From Allostellaceae bacterium (GTDB lineage Bacteria > Pseudomonadota > Alphaproteobacteria > ATCC43930 > CGMCC-115725), in assembly GCA_025451725.1 (NCBI GenBank), contig JANWJX010000055.1, forward strand, positions 1 through 59,639: 59,639 nt of DNA. The letters run 5' to 3'. The notes below the pieces were generated by a model. That model saw only the letters and a program-made list of their open reading frames with translations, had not been told where the DNA came from and made no database searches. Shown here in pieces: positions 17,491-26,711 of the stretch. The first letter of the stretch is position 1, and each line of letters starts with the position of its first letter. The position numbers were made by a program, and so were the translations under genes.

Positions 17491-19824
17491 GTGGGTCAGT
17501 TCGGCATCGGACAATCGGTCCGTCGTAAGGAAGATTTCCGCCTGCTGGAAGGCAAAGGGCAGTACGCCGACGACTATCACCGGCCCGGCGAGGTTCACGC
17601 CTATTTCGTGCGCTCGCCCCACGCCCATGCCAAGCTGGGCAAGATCGACATGGCTGCCGCGAAAAAGGCGCCGGGCGTGCTCGCGGTCTACACCTATGCC
17701 GACGTGAAGGCGGCCAATCTCGGCCTCATCAAGTGCATGGCGCCGATCAAGAACGCGGACGGCAGCGCGCCGTTCAACCCGGGCCGCACGCTGCTCGCGT
17801 CGGATCGCGTCCGCCAGGTCGGCGAGCCGGTGGCGATGGTGGTGGCCGACACGCTGGCCCATGCCAAGGACGCCGCCGAACTGATCGACGTGTCCTACGA
17901 TCCGCTGCCGGCGGTGCTCGATCCGGTCGCCGCGGCGAAGTCCGGCGGCACGGTGCTGTATGACGGGCGCAGCGACAACGTTGCGCTGGACTGGGGGCTG
18001 GGCGACCCGAAGCCGGTCGAGGAGGCGTTCGCCAAGGCGAAGCGCATCGTCAAAACCGACATCGCCATCAACCGCGTCGTGATCGCGCCGATGGAGCCGC
18101 GCGCCGTGGTCGGCGAATTCGACAAGGCGGCCGACCGCTATGTCGTGCATCTCGGCACGCAGGGCGTCCATTCGGTGCGTGGTGCGATCGCCGGCACGCT
18201 CGGCGTCAAGCCGGAGCAGGTGCAGGTCGTCACCAACGATGTCGGCGGCAGCTTCGGCATGAAGGGCTTCGGCTTCCCCGAGCATTTCCTGGTGCCGTGG
18301 GCGGCGAAGATGGTCGGCAAGCCGGTGCGCTGGAACAGCGACCGGCAAGAGGCCTTCGTGACCGACACGCAGGGCCGCGAGCAGAACGTCCATGTCGAAC
18401 TGGCGCTCGACGAGAACGCGCGCTTCCTCGCGATCCGCGCCGACGTCATCGCCAACATGGGCGCGTATCTGTCGCAATTCTCTCTGTTCATTCCGACCAT
18501 CGCGGGCTCGCGCCTGCTGACCGGCGCCTATGCCATTCCCGCAGGCTACACGCGCGTGCGCTGTGTCTTCACCAACACCAACTGGGTCGACGCCTATCGC
18601 GGCGCCGGACGGCCGGAACAGGCCTATGTCGTCGAGCGTCTCGTCGACACCGCGGCGCGCGAGCTCGGCATCTCGCCCGACGAATTGCGCCGGCGCAATT
18701 TCGTGCCGCGCGCCTCGATGCCGTGGAAGACGCCGGTAATGGCGACGTTCGACAGCGGCGATTTTCTCGCCAACATGGAACTCGCGATCGCGCAATCGGA
18801 CTGGAAGGGCTTCGAGGCCCGCCGCGCCGAGGCGAAAAAGCGCGGCAAGCTGCGCGGCATCGGCATGTCGTACTACATGGAGGTCACGGCCGCGGGCGCC
18901 GAGGCGGCGGAAATCCGCTTCGAGCCGAACGGCAACGTGTTCCTCGGCATCGGCGCCGGCCCGTCGGGGCAGGGCCACGAGACCGCGTTCCCGCAAGTGA
19001 TCGAGGACAAGCTCGGCATCCCTTACGACAAGATCAAGCTCGAGTTCGGCGACACCGACCGCGTGAAGTCCGGCACCGGCACCGGCGGCGCGCGGTCGCT
19101 CCTGGTCGCGGGTACCGCGATGATCGACGCCTCGCAGAAAATCATCGCCAAGGGCAAGAAGCTCGCCGGCCATTTCCTCGAAGCCTCGGAACAGGACATC
19201 GAGTTCAAGGACGGCAATTTCACCATCGCCGGCACCGACCGCTTCATCAACATCATGGACTTGGCGAAACGCACGCGCGAGGCATCGAACCTGCCCGACG
19301 GCATGCCGGCGACCTTGGACGAGACCGGCAACTGCAACAATCCGAACAACACCTTCCCCAACGGCAGCCATATCTGCGAGCTGGAGATCGACGAGGAAAC
19401 CGGCGCGACCGACATTCTTCGTTACACCGTGGTCGACGATATGGGCCTCGTGGTGAACCCGATGATCGTGATGGGCCAGATCCATGGCGGGCTGGTGCAG
19501 GGCATCGGCCAGGCGCTGATGGAGGACACGGTGTTCGATCCGAAATCGGGCCAGCTCCTCGCCGGCTCGTTCCAGGATTACACCATGCCGCGCGCCGACA
19601 ATTTCCCGACCTTCGAGATCACGTTCAACAACGTGCCCTGCACCACCAACATCATGGGCATCAAGGGCGCGGGCGAGGCCGGCTCGGTCGGATCGCTCGC
19701 CTCGGTGATGAACGCGGTGATCGACGCGCTGTCGCCCTACAACATCCGGCACATCGACATGCCGGCGACGCCGCTCAAAATCTGGCGCGTGCTCCAGGCG
19801 GCGAAGGGCAAAAAGGCGGCTTAG
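17491..19824 (+). CDS. Xanthine dehydrogenase-family molybdopterin-binding subunit (CoxL-like, form II motif), orphan
   Basis: 777 aa, full length for the large subunit of molybdenum hydroxylases. It starts at GTG 17491 after GAGGTGAGGAA. The molybdopterin contacts GGSFGMKG (252-259), active-site loop AYRGAGR (368-374) and catalytic Glu E729 (GAGEAGS) are all present. AYRGAGR is the form II motif; genuine CO dehydrogenases (form I) carry AYxCSFR, so CO oxidation should not be assumed. The FAD (CoxM) and 2Fe-2S (CoxS) subunits are absent from the window. Relatives hydroxylate aldehydes, N-heterocycles or aromatic acids. It converges with, and overlaps by 4 bp, the binding-protein gene. Confidence 0.9.
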   Translation: MGQFGIGQSVRRKEDFRLLEGKGQYADDYHRPGEVHAYFVRSPHAHAKLGKIDMAAAKKAPGVLAVYTYADVKAANLGLIKCMAPIKNADGSAPFNPGRTLLASDRVRQVGEPVAMVVADTLAHAKDAAELIDVSYDPLPAVLDPVAAAKSGGTVLYDGRSDNVALDWGLGDPKPVEEAFAKAKRIVKTDIAINRVVIAPMEPRAVVGEFDKAADRYVVHLGTQGVHSVRGAIAGTLGVKPEQVQVVTNDVGGSFGMKGFGFPEHFLVPWAAKMVGKPVRWNSDRQEAFVTDTQGREQNVHVELALDENARFLAIRADVIANMGAYLSQFSLFIPTIAGSRLLTGAYAIPAGYTRVRCVFTNTNWVDAYRGAGRPEQAYVVERLVDTAARELGISPDELRRRNFVPRASMPWKTPVMATFDSGDFLANMELAIAQSDWKGFEARRAEAKKRGKLRGIGMSYYMEVTAAGAEAAEIRFEPNGNVFLGIGAGPSGQGHETAFPQVIEDKLGIPYDKIKLEFGDTDRVKSGTGTGGARSLLVAGTAMIDASQKIIAKGKKLAGHFLEASEQDIEFKDGNFTIAGTDRFINIMDLAKRTREASNLPDGMPATLDETGNCNNPNNTFPNGSHICELEIDEETGATDILRYTVVDDMGLVVNPMIVMGQIHGGLVQGIGQALMEDTVFDPKSGQLLAGSFQDYTMPRADNFPTFEITFNNVPCTTNIMGIKGAGEAGSVGSLASVMNAVIDALSPYNIRHIDMPATPLKIWRVLQAAKGKKAA

Positions 19825-21032
19825 CCGCCGACCAGGTCGCCGAACAGCACCCAGCGCCGGCCTTCAAGCCGCATCGGGTGAAGCTGGCGGATCGGGTGAT
19901 AGTTGGTCGGGCTGGTGTTGATCTCGATGCCCGGCAGCAGCATCGGCAGTTTGAGATGCTGCAGGCTGGTCGCCTGCTTCATCACATTGGCGCGGCTGAG
20001 ATCGTCGCCACTGCGGCGCAGCACCTCGACCAGGGTTTGCGCGTAGGAATAGCCGCCGACCGTCGAGAAATCGTTGGTGCTGGCATGCGCGTTATATTGC
20101 GCCATCCAGGCGCGCCACTCTTTTGCGCCGGCGTCGTCAAGCCACTGCGGATCCGTCGGGTCTTTCATGTAAGACGTGCTGACGATGCCTTGCGCGCGCT
20201 CGAAGCCGGCGGGCTCGATCACGGCGCCGATCGAATTCGACGTCGCTGTCAGTAGGTGCAGCGGCCGCCAGCCGATGTCGTGAATCTTGCGGATCGCCAT
20301 CGCCGCGAATTTCGCGGTGCTGATATTGACCAGTATGTCGGCGCCGGAGCCGTACAGGGTCACGATCTGCGAATCGATGGTCGGGTCTGGCGGGTCGTAG
20401 GTCGCGTCGGCGATCACCATGCGCGGATAGTCCGCGCCGAGCGCGTCCTTGAGGCCGGCGACCGCGTCGCGGCCGAGATCGGTGTTTTCATGCAGGATCG
20501 CGATCTTGCCGTTGGGCCGTTCGCGCCGGATATGCGCGGCGAAGGCGTGGGCCTCGATGAAATAGCTCGGCGCCCAGCCGATGGTCCACGGGAAGTGTTC
20601 GTAATCGCCCCAGATGCCGGCGCCCGAAGCGCAAAACAACTGCGGCACCTTGCGTTGGTTCAGATAGGCGCGCACCGAATGGTTGGTGGCGGAGCCGAGG
20701 ATGCCGAACAGGCACAGCACGTCGTCCTGTTCCACCAATTGGCGCGTCAGCTCCACCGTCTTCGCCGCGGTCAGCGCGTCGTCGCGCGACAGGAATTTGA
20801 TCTTGCGGCCGTTGACGCCGCCCTCACGGTTGACCTTGTCGAAATAAGCAGCCTCGGCGATGCCCTGGGCGCCATAGGGCGCCGAATTGCCGCTATACGC
20901 CATGGTGTTGCCGATGCGGATTTCCGTCTCGGACACGCCCGGCCCGCTGTAGCGCGCGGCCCGAACATGCCGCGCTCGCGCCACCGCCGCCGTTGCGGCG
21001 GCCGCCGCGATCAGGCGGCGGCGGGTCAGCAC
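19821..21032 (-). CDS. ABC transporter substrate-binding protein (HAAT family), orphan
   Basis: 403 aa. It starts at GTG 21032, sharing one base with the Rieske gene stop (TAGTG). The N-terminus MLTRRRLIAAAAATAAVARA is a Tat-like twin-arginine signal. The mature part (EIRIGNTMAYSGNSAPYGAQG) is the LivK-type fold, with RKVPQLFCASGAG in the ligand pocket region. No permease or ATPase is adjacent. Coupling to a ring-hydroxylating oxygenase suggests an aromatic ligand and use of transporter parts encoded elsewhere (inference). Confidence 0.88.
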   Translation of the reverse strand: MLTRRRLIAAAAATAAVARARHVRAARYSGPGVSETEIRIGNTMAYSGNSAPYGAQGIAEAAYFDKVNREGGVNGRKIKFLSRDDALTAAKTVELTRQLVEQDDVLCLFGILGSATNHSVRAYLNQRKVPQLFCASGAGIWGDYEHFPWTIGWAPSYFIEAHAFAAHIRRERPNGKIAILHENTDLGRDAVAGLKDALGADYPRMVIADATYDPPDPTIDSQIVTLYGSGADILVNISTAKFAAMAIRKIHDIGWRPLHLLTATSNSIGAVIEPAGFERAQGIVSTSYMKDPTDPQWLDDAGAKEWRAWMAQYNAHASTNDFSTVGGYSYAQTLVEVLRRSGDDLSRANVMKQATSLQHLKLPMLLPGIEINTSPTNYHPIRQLHPMRLEGRRWVLFGDLVGG

Positions 21033-22303
21033 TATTCAGCAGCCGCCTTGTGCGCGACGATGTCGGGCGAGAATTGCCGCCAATCCTGGCCTGACGGATA
21101 GGTCACGGCCAGCGCGCGGATCGCCTCGAAATCGATATCGTCCGAGCGCCACGGCACGATGCCGGTGCGTCGATAATCCTCAAGCCCGTCGAGCAACAGG
21201 CGCCGCGTCCGCACGATAATGGCGTCGGCCGCGCCGAGCTGTTCGGTGCTGCGGTCGACATTCGGCCCCATCGAGGACTGGATGATGAAATCCTCGAACG
21301 GGATGTTGCGGGTGAGACCGCTCCAATGCCCGTTCTTCATCGCGTCGCGATCCTGGTGCCACAGATTGGCGCGATTGCCGAGATTGGCGGCGAAATCGTT
21401 GGGGTCCTGCGACGCGCCGGCGTAGAGCGTCCCGAGACGCTTCTCGCTCAGCGGCTTGTCCGGGTCATAGACGATGTACCATTCCGCATCCCATTCATCG
21501 TCCACCGGCACGGTGGCGCGGCCGGAGCAGACATCTTCCTTGGTGCCGGGAATGAAGGTGAAGAACGGCAGCACGATCTGGCGGATGCGGGCATAGGTCT
21601 TGCCGCCGCCGACATCGCGCAGCGCGCCTTCGCGCAAGCCATAGCTCACCACGTCCATCTCGAACTCGGGCGCGGTGTTGACCATGGTGAGGTTGAGGTC
21701 GCGGCTTTGCGTGTCGATCTGGCCCTTGGCGATGAAGCCCGAATGCAAGACGCCGACATGCGAGGAATCGATATGCGCTTCGAGGCCTTGCATCCAGTTG
21801 TAATGGACGAGGCCGCGGCGGACATCGACATGGCTCTCCGGCAATTTGGTGAATTCGAATTCGGGAAAGCGCGGCGGAATTTCTTGCTTGCCGAGATAGA
21901 CCCAGACGATGCCGCCGACTTCGTGCACCGGAAAGGCGCGCACTTTCTGCGCGGCGGCGAAAGCGGCGCGGCGGTCGGCCGGCTCGCAGGGCGTGTCGAC
22001 CACTTTGCCGTCGGCGCTGATCTTCCAGCCGTGGAAGATGCAGCGCAGCCCCCCTTGCTCGTTGCGGCCCAGCAGCATCGAGGCCTTGCGGTGCGGACAG
22101 GCTTCATCGATGAAACCGACGCGGCCATCGGTGGCGCGGAACGCGACGAAGTTTTCGCCGACGAGGCGGACGGGTTGCGGCGCGCCGTCACGCTCCAGCG
22201 CGGCGGAGCGGATCGCCGGCATCCAATATTCGCGCAGCATTTCGCCCATCGGCGTGCCCGGCCCGACGCGCGTCAGCAATTCGTTCTGTTCGCGGGTAAG
22301 CAT
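21032..22303 (-). CDS. Rieske non-heme iron oxygenase, phthalate 4,5-dioxygenase-like
   Basis: 423 aa. The Rieske centre is C69-x-H71 (EACPHRKASMLLG) and C88-x2-H91 (CIFHGW). The mononuclear iron region EAHIDSSHVGVLHSG gives H182 and H187 with the bridging Asp at 179. This is the single-component-alpha, homotrimeric group of phthalate 4,5-dioxygenase, vanillate demethylase and relatives. ATG 22303 follows GAGGAG. A reductase is not encoded nearby. It sits 61 bp after rppH and is coupled to a binding-protein gene. Likely a ring hydroxylase or O-demethylase of an aromatic acid. Confidence 0.92.
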   Translation of the reverse strand: MLTREQNELLTRVGPGTPMGEMLREYWMPAIRSAALERDGAPQPVRLVGENFVAFRATDGRVGFIDEACPHRKASMLLGRNEQGGLRCIFHGWKISADGKVVDTPCEPADRRAAFAAAQKVRAFPVHEVGGIVWVYLGKQEIPPRFPEFEFTKLPESHVDVRRGLVHYNWMQGLEAHIDSSHVGVLHSGFIAKGQIDTQSRDLNLTMVNTAPEFEMDVVSYGLREGALRDVGGGKTYARIRQIVLPFFTFIPGTKEDVCSGRATVPVDDEWDAEWYIVYDPDKPLSEKRLGTLYAGASQDPNDFAANLGNRANLWHQDRDAMKNGHWSGLTRNIPFEDFIIQSSMGPNVDRSTEQLGAADAIIVRTRRLLLDGLEDYRRTGIVPWRSDDIDFEAIRALAVTYPSGQDWRQFSPDIVAHKAAAE

Positions 22304-22364
22304 GGTCGTCTCCTCGCCTATGCCCCGAATGCTGGCACGGAACCGGCGATTTGGGAACTGCGTC

Positions 22365-22829
22365 CTAGTCCGGCCAGAAATGCGCGAATTCGGCCAGCAC
22401 GTCGCGATAGAGTGCGCGCTTGAACGGCACGATCAGCGTGACGAGCTGGTCGTGCCCAACCCACCGCCACGCGCTGAATTCGGGATGGTGCGTGGCGAGA
22501 TCGATGTCTTCGTCGCGCCCCTGAAAACGCATCGCGAACCATTTCTGTTTCTGTCCGACATAGCGCCCGCGCCATAACCGGCCGCGCAGCGCGCCGGGCA
22601 GATCGTAGGTCAGCCAGCCTTTGGACTCGGCAACGACGTCGGCCTTGTCGGTGCCGGCCTCTTCCTTGAGCTCGCGGAATGCGGCGTCTCGCGGCGTCTC
22701 GCCCCGGTCGATGCCGCCTTGCGGCATTTGCCACGCTTCTTCTTCCTGGTCGATGCGGCGGCCGACGAAAACCTTGCCGTCGCGGTTCAGCAGCATGATG
22801 CCGACGCCCCGCCGATAGCGGGGAGTCAT
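22365..22829 (-). CDS. rppH: RNA pyrophosphohydrolase (Nudix)
   Basis: 154 aa. It starts MTPRYRRGVGIMLLNRDGKVFVGRR and carries a Nudix box: GGIDRGETPRDAAFRELKEE continuing to EAG. The WQMPQGGID segment and length are those of RppH/InvA, which removes pyrophosphate from triphosphorylated 5' mRNA ends to trigger decay (also Ap(n)A hydrolase). ATG 22829 overlaps the yibQ stop by ATGA. Confidence 0.93.
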   Translation of the reverse strand: MTPRYRRGVGIMLLNRDGKVFVGRRIDQEEEAWQMPQGGIDRGETPRDAAFRELKEEAGTDKADVVAESKGWLTYDLPGALRGRLWRGRYVGQKQKWFAMRFQGRDEDIDLATHHPEFSAWRWVGHDQLVTLIVPFKRALYRDVLAEFAHFWPD

Positions 22830-23983
22830 TTCGCGGCGACGCCGGTATCGGCCGCGGCGGGAAGCATCGCGGTCGCGGGCGCGAGCACGATGGATTGCTT
22901 TTCGAGACTTGCCAGCCATGCCGCGAGATGCGGCAACAGGTTCGGCGTCGCCACGACGATGCCGAGCGCGCGTCCGTCGCGCCGCGCCCGATCTTGCAGC
23001 GCGGCCAGCACCTGGTCGAGCTGGCGGCGCGACAGGTCGGACGAAATCGCTTCGCCGACGACCACCGGTGCGGTGTTGGCGCCGTGTTCCACCACGCTGC
23101 CGCTGACCAGCATCAGGCCGTGCTCGCGCAGTCGCGCCAGGATCGGATCGGCTTCGCTGGCGGGACGGTGACCAACGATATCGACCACGCCGACAAAGCC
23201 GGACGCGCGGTCGAGCGCCCAGTCGAGCCGCTCCAGATTCTCTTTGGGATCGAGCGACGACAGAATCGCCATCGGCCCGGCGTCGCGCCGACCGCCGCCG
23301 ATCGGCGGCGCCGACAGTGTCAGCATGACTTCGTGGCCGCGCGCACGTGCCAACTCGATCCAATCCGGCAGGCGGCGCGCGTACGGGTCGAGCGCTAGCG
23401 TCACCGCGCGCGGCAGCATTTCCATCGCGCGGTTCATGTCATCGTCGGCGCCGGCGACGATCAAGGCGAGTCGCGGCCGCCGGTCGGCGCTGTCGAACGG
23501 TTGCGCGTAGACTTTCCAGGCCGGGGCCGGCGCGCGAGCCGGCGGGGTCAGCGCGGCAAGCTGTTCCGGATGCGGCATCGGATGACTCGATGCCGCGGTC
23601 TCGGTTCCCGGCGACTCGGTCGGCTTGGCTTGGGCGAGTCGGTCGCCCGCCGCGGTGGCGTCGAGCAGCGACGCCGCGACGCGCAGCGAGCCGTCGGCGC
23701 TGGCGCCCGGCGCGGTGGCCTGAGCGACCGGCTGAAGCGACGGCGCCGATTTGTGCGCGGCGGACGGCGCCGGCTTGTCGCGGCGATGCTCGCGTTTGTC
23801 AGGACGATGCGGCGTGGCGGCGACTTTGCCTTGTAAAACCGCATGTTTCTGCGGCTGGCGCGGATGCTCGGGCGAGGGCAGGCTGCCGGTCACGATGAGC
23901 GCGACCATGCCGCCCAATCCCACCAGCGGCAGAAACATCGCCGCGCGCCGCGCGACCATCGCACGCCGCGTCGACTTTACCAT
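22826..23983 (-). CDS. Divergent polysaccharide deacetylase family protein (YibQ/DUF610)
   Basis: 385 aa. It has an N-terminal cytoplasmic basic patch, one membrane segment (about 14-32), a long Pro/Ala/His-rich linker to about residue 165, then the deacetylase-like barrel: PRLALIVAGADDD, LPRAVTLALDPYARRLPDWIELARARGHEVMLTLSAPP, and SGSVVEHGANTAPVV. The classical metal-binding DD/HxxxH set is not preserved in canonical form, as usual in this divergent family. It follows ctpA by 71 bp and overlaps rppH. Likely envelope function linked to cell-wall hydrolases. Confidence 0.88.
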   Translation of the reverse strand: MVKSTRRAMVARRAAMFLPLVGLGGMVALIVTGSLPSPEHPRQPQKHAVLQGKVAATPHRPDKREHRRDKPAPSAAHKSAPSLQPVAQATAPGASADGSLRVAASLLDATAAGDRLAQAKPTESPGTETAASSHPMPHPEQLAALTPPARAPAPAWKVYAQPFDSADRRPRLALIVAGADDDMNRAMEMLPRAVTLALDPYARRLPDWIELARARGHEVMLTLSAPPIGGGRRDAGPMAILSSLDPKENLERLDWALDRASGFVGVVDIVGHRPASEADPILARLREHGLMLVSGSVVEHGANTAPVVVGEAISSDLSRRQLDQVLAALQDRARRDGRALGIVVATPNLLPHLAAWLASLEKQSIVLAPATAMLPAAADTGVAAK

Positions 23984-24054
23984 TTCTTCGTCCAGCCGGT
24001 TCGCCGCACGGTACCCCCAAACGAATCGTAGCGCCCAAATGGCGCGCAGAGATT

Positions 24055-25383
24055 TTAATTCGAAGCGTGGGCGTTGAACATCGAAACGCCGCGCAACAGA
24101 TCGATTGCCCGCGTCAGCTGATAGTCCTGGGCCGAGCCGATCTTGTCCTGGTCGACGTTCGAGTCCTCCTTCTTGGCGTTGCCGTTGGCGGCCGGCTGCT
24201 GCTGCGTCTGCGTATTCCTGAGCGCGCCCTTCAGATCGGCCTCGTGGCGGAATTCCGGCTGGGCGAGTTTTTCGATCTTGGCCGGCTCGACCACGATGTC
24301 GGGATCAATGCCGCGCGCCTGGATCGATCGGCCCGACGGCGTGTAATAGCGTGCCGTGGTCAGGCGGATCGCACCGTGGCCGGGTAGCTGGATGATGGTC
24401 TGCACCGAACCCTTGCCGAAGGAACGGGTGCCGAGCAGCACGGCACGGTGATGATCCTGCAAGGCGCCGGCGACGATTTCGGACGCCGAGGCCGAGCCGC
24501 CGTTGATCAGCACGACCATCGGCACGCCCTTGGAAATGTCCTTACTCAGCTTCGCGTCATAACGCTGCGCGTCCTCGGAATGGCGGCCGCGGGTCGACAC
24601 GATCTCGCCGCGCGCCAGGAAATCGTTGGACACGGCGATGGCCTGATCGAGCAAGCCGCCGGGATTGTTGCGGAGATCGAGTACCACGCCGACCAGCTTG
24701 GTCTTGGGGTCCTTGCGGAACGAGTCGAACGCCGCGTGGATGCCGCTGTCGGTCTGCTCGTTGAAGCTCGAAATGCGGATATAGCCGATGTCGTCGCCTT
24801 CCATGCGGGACTTGACCGACTGGATCTTGATGACGGCGCGCTTGAGCTTGACGTCGAACGGCTTGGCGGTGCCGCGCTGAATCGTCAACTTGATCTCGCT
24901 GTCGACCGGGCCGCGCATCTTGGTGACGGCGTCGTTGAGCGACATGCCCATCACCGGGTCGCTGTCGATGGCGACGATATTGTCGCCGGGCTTGATGCCG
25001 GCCTTGGCCGCGGGCGTGTCGTCGATCGGCGACACCACCTTCACGGTGTTGTTTTCCATCGTGACCTCGATGCCGAGCCCGCCGAACTCGCCGCGAACCT
25101 GCACTTCCATTTCGCCGAAATTCTTCGCGTTCATGTAGCTCGAATGGGGATCGAGCGCCGACAGCATGCCGTTGATCGCGGCTTCGACCAGCTGTTCGTC
25201 GGTCACGTTCTCGACATAGTCGGCGCGCACGCGCTCGAACACCTCGCCGAACAGATCGAGTTGGCGGTAGGTGTCGGCGGTGGTCTTGGGCGCGGTCGAG
25301 GGCGGCTCGGCCGCGATGGCCGGCGTGAAGGCGATTGCCGCGGCCAGCGCGGCCACGGCGAGGGGGAAACCTTGGCGCATCAT
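24055..25383 (-). CDS. ctpA: Carboxy-terminal processing protease, S41 family
   Basis: 442 aa. A Sec signal (1-24, cleaved near AIA-AEPP) is followed by an N-terminal helical region (DVFERVRADYVE-like), a PDZ domain (about 100-175, with FGGLGIEV and PAAKAGIKPGD) and the S41 core. The catalytic Ser motif GGSASASE (295-302) and Lys324 (RSFGKGS) form the Ser-Lys dyad. A Gln-rich C-terminal tail follows. It acts in the periplasm on envelope proteins, including cell-wall hydrolases. ATG 25383 overlaps the envC stop (ATGA). Confidence 0.95.
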   Translation of the reverse strand: MMRQGFPLAVAALAAAIAFTPAIAAEPPSTAPKTTADTYRQLDLFGEVFERVRADYVENVTDEQLVEAAINGMLSALDPHSSYMNAKNFGEMEVQVRGEFGGLGIEVTMENNTVKVVSPIDDTPAAKAGIKPGDNIVAIDSDPVMGMSLNDAVTKMRGPVDSEIKLTIQRGTAKPFDVKLKRAVIKIQSVKSRMEGDDIGYIRISSFNEQTDSGIHAAFDSFRKDPKTKLVGVVLDLRNNPGGLLDQAIAVSNDFLARGEIVSTRGRHSEDAQRYDAKLSKDISKGVPMVVLINGGSASASEIVAGALQDHHRAVLLGTRSFGKGSVQTIIQLPGHGAIRLTTARYYTPSGRSIQARGIDPDIVVEPAKIEKLAQPEFRHEADLKGALRNTQTQQQPAANGNAKKEDSNVDQDKIGSAQDYQLTRAIDLLRGVSMFNAHASN

Positions 25384-26711
25384 CCACTAGCCTTTTCATT
25401 CGATGTCGCCAGCCACGGCAACGGGTTAATCGGCTGGCCGTCATGGCGCAGCTCGAGATAAAGACGCGGTTTGTCCTCGCCTTTCGGCATGACCCCGACC
25501 GGCTCGCCGGCGATCAGCCATTGTCCGACGGAAACGTTGAGCCTCGTCAGGCCCGCCAACAGCGAATGATATCCGTCGCTATGTTCGACGATCAAGATTT
25601 CGCCGTAGCCCTTGAACGGCCCGGCGAACAGAACGCGGCCGTCATAGGGGGCCACGACCTGCGCGCCGGCGCGCGTGGTATAGGCAAGGCCTTGGCTGGT
25701 CAGGCCGACCTCGTTGGCCTTGCCGTAGCTCTCGACCAGCGTGCCGCTTGCCGGCACCAGGTAATTGCCCGCCGCCGTGAGGAAGCTCTTGAGCTTCGGC
25801 GGCTTGAGCGGATCGGGCGGCGGCGGCGCAGTGGCCGTCGCGGCTACCGGTTGTGGCGCGGCCGTTGGCGCCGCGTCCGGCTGTTGCGTCTTCGCCAACG
25901 GAAACGCCGCGATCGGCGCGGGCGCGCGGGTCATGGCGAGACGCGCGGCGGTCGCGGCCGCCGCGCTGCGCACGCGCTGCGCGTCGAGCCGTTGGATCAA
26001 GTCGCGCAGATTGGCCGCCTCGGCGCCGAGCGCGACCAGTTTTTCTTCGCTTTCTTCCGCGTTGCCCTGCGCCTGGCGTTGCAATTCCGACTTGCGCGCA
26101 ATCAGGTCGGAGAGCCGAATTTGCTGTTGCGACAGGAGATTCTGCTCGGAGCGGTGCTTGCCTTGCGCCTCGCCGATGGCGACGCGCAGCGTCGCGAGCT
26201 GTTTCAAGTCGACAGCGAGGCGACGCGCGGCGCGGTCGAGCGGCGGTACCGCGTTGCCGAGTACGAGTGCGCTGCGCTCCGCGATCACGGGATCGGGCGA
26301 GGCGAGGGCGAGCGCCTCCGGCGGATTGCGCGCCAACGCCACCAGCGCCATCAGCAGGCCGCCACGATCGGCCTCGTCCTGTTTCAGCTCCGCGCTCTTT
26401 TTTGCCGCTTCATCGCCCAGCGTCTTGAGTTGCGCTTCGAGCGTGGTCAGCGCCGCTTCGTGGCGCTGCATCGCCTCGGCGGCGGTAACGCTTTCCCGGC
26501 GCAACCCTTCGACCTCGGCGGCCAGCGCCGCCGCCGTCTGGGCCAGTGCGTTGCGTTCGGCGCGGCCTTGCGCGGCATCTTGCTCGATGACGTAGAGGCG
26601 TTGCGTCGGACTCTCGGCGGCGCGCGACGGACTCGCGAGTGTGCCGAGCGTGGCGCAGCCCGCCAACGTCAACACGACGAGGTCATGCCGTGGCGCGCGC
26701 ATCCGCGACAT
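25380..26711 (-). CDS. envC: Murein hydrolase activator, EnvC/M23 family
   Basis: 443 aa. A signal region is followed by a long coiled coil (about 35-250, rich in Ala/Glu/Leu heptads), a Pro/Ala linker and a C-terminal LytM domain (about 325-440): GLAYTTRAGAQVVAPYDGRVLFAG, ILIVEHSDGYHSLLAGL, LYLELRHDGQPINPLPWL. The HxH and HxxxD zinc ligands of active M23 peptidases are not intact, as in EnvC, which activates amidases instead of cutting itself. The start overlaps the gpmI end by 29 bp; an ATG at 26702 is an alternative. Confidence 0.9.
   Translation of the reverse strand: MSRMRAPRHDLVVLTLAGCATLGTLASPSRAAESPTQRLYVIEQDAAQGRAERNALAQTAAALAAEVEGLRRESVTAAEAMQRHEAALTTLEAQLKTLGDEAAKKSAELKQDEADRGGLLMALVALARNPPEALALASPDPVIAERSALVLGNAVPPLDRAARRLAVDLKQLATLRVAIGEAQGKHRSEQNLLSQQQIRLSDLIARKSELQRQAQGNAEESEEKLVALGAEAANLRDLIQRLDAQRVRSAAAATAARLAMTRAPAPIAAFPLAKTQQPDAAPTAAPQPVAATATAPPPPDPLKPPKLKSFLTAAGNYLVPASGTLVESYGKANEVGLTSQGLAYTTRAGAQVVAPYDGRVLFAGPFKGYGEILIVEHSDGYHSLLAGLTRLNVSVGQWLIAGEPVGVMPKGEDKPRLYLELRHDGQPINPLPWLATSNEKASG

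Noticed and set aside
17434-19752. A 772-aa open frame antisense to the CoxL-type gene
   Set aside because: It mirrors codon structure of the sense gene (high GC third positions), has Arg/His/Asp-rich composition with no family signature, and the sense frame has complete motifs.
17491-19824. Aerobic carbon monoxide dehydrogenase
   Set aside because: The active-site loop is AYRGAGR, not the AYxCSFR of form I CoxL, and coxM/coxS are missing.
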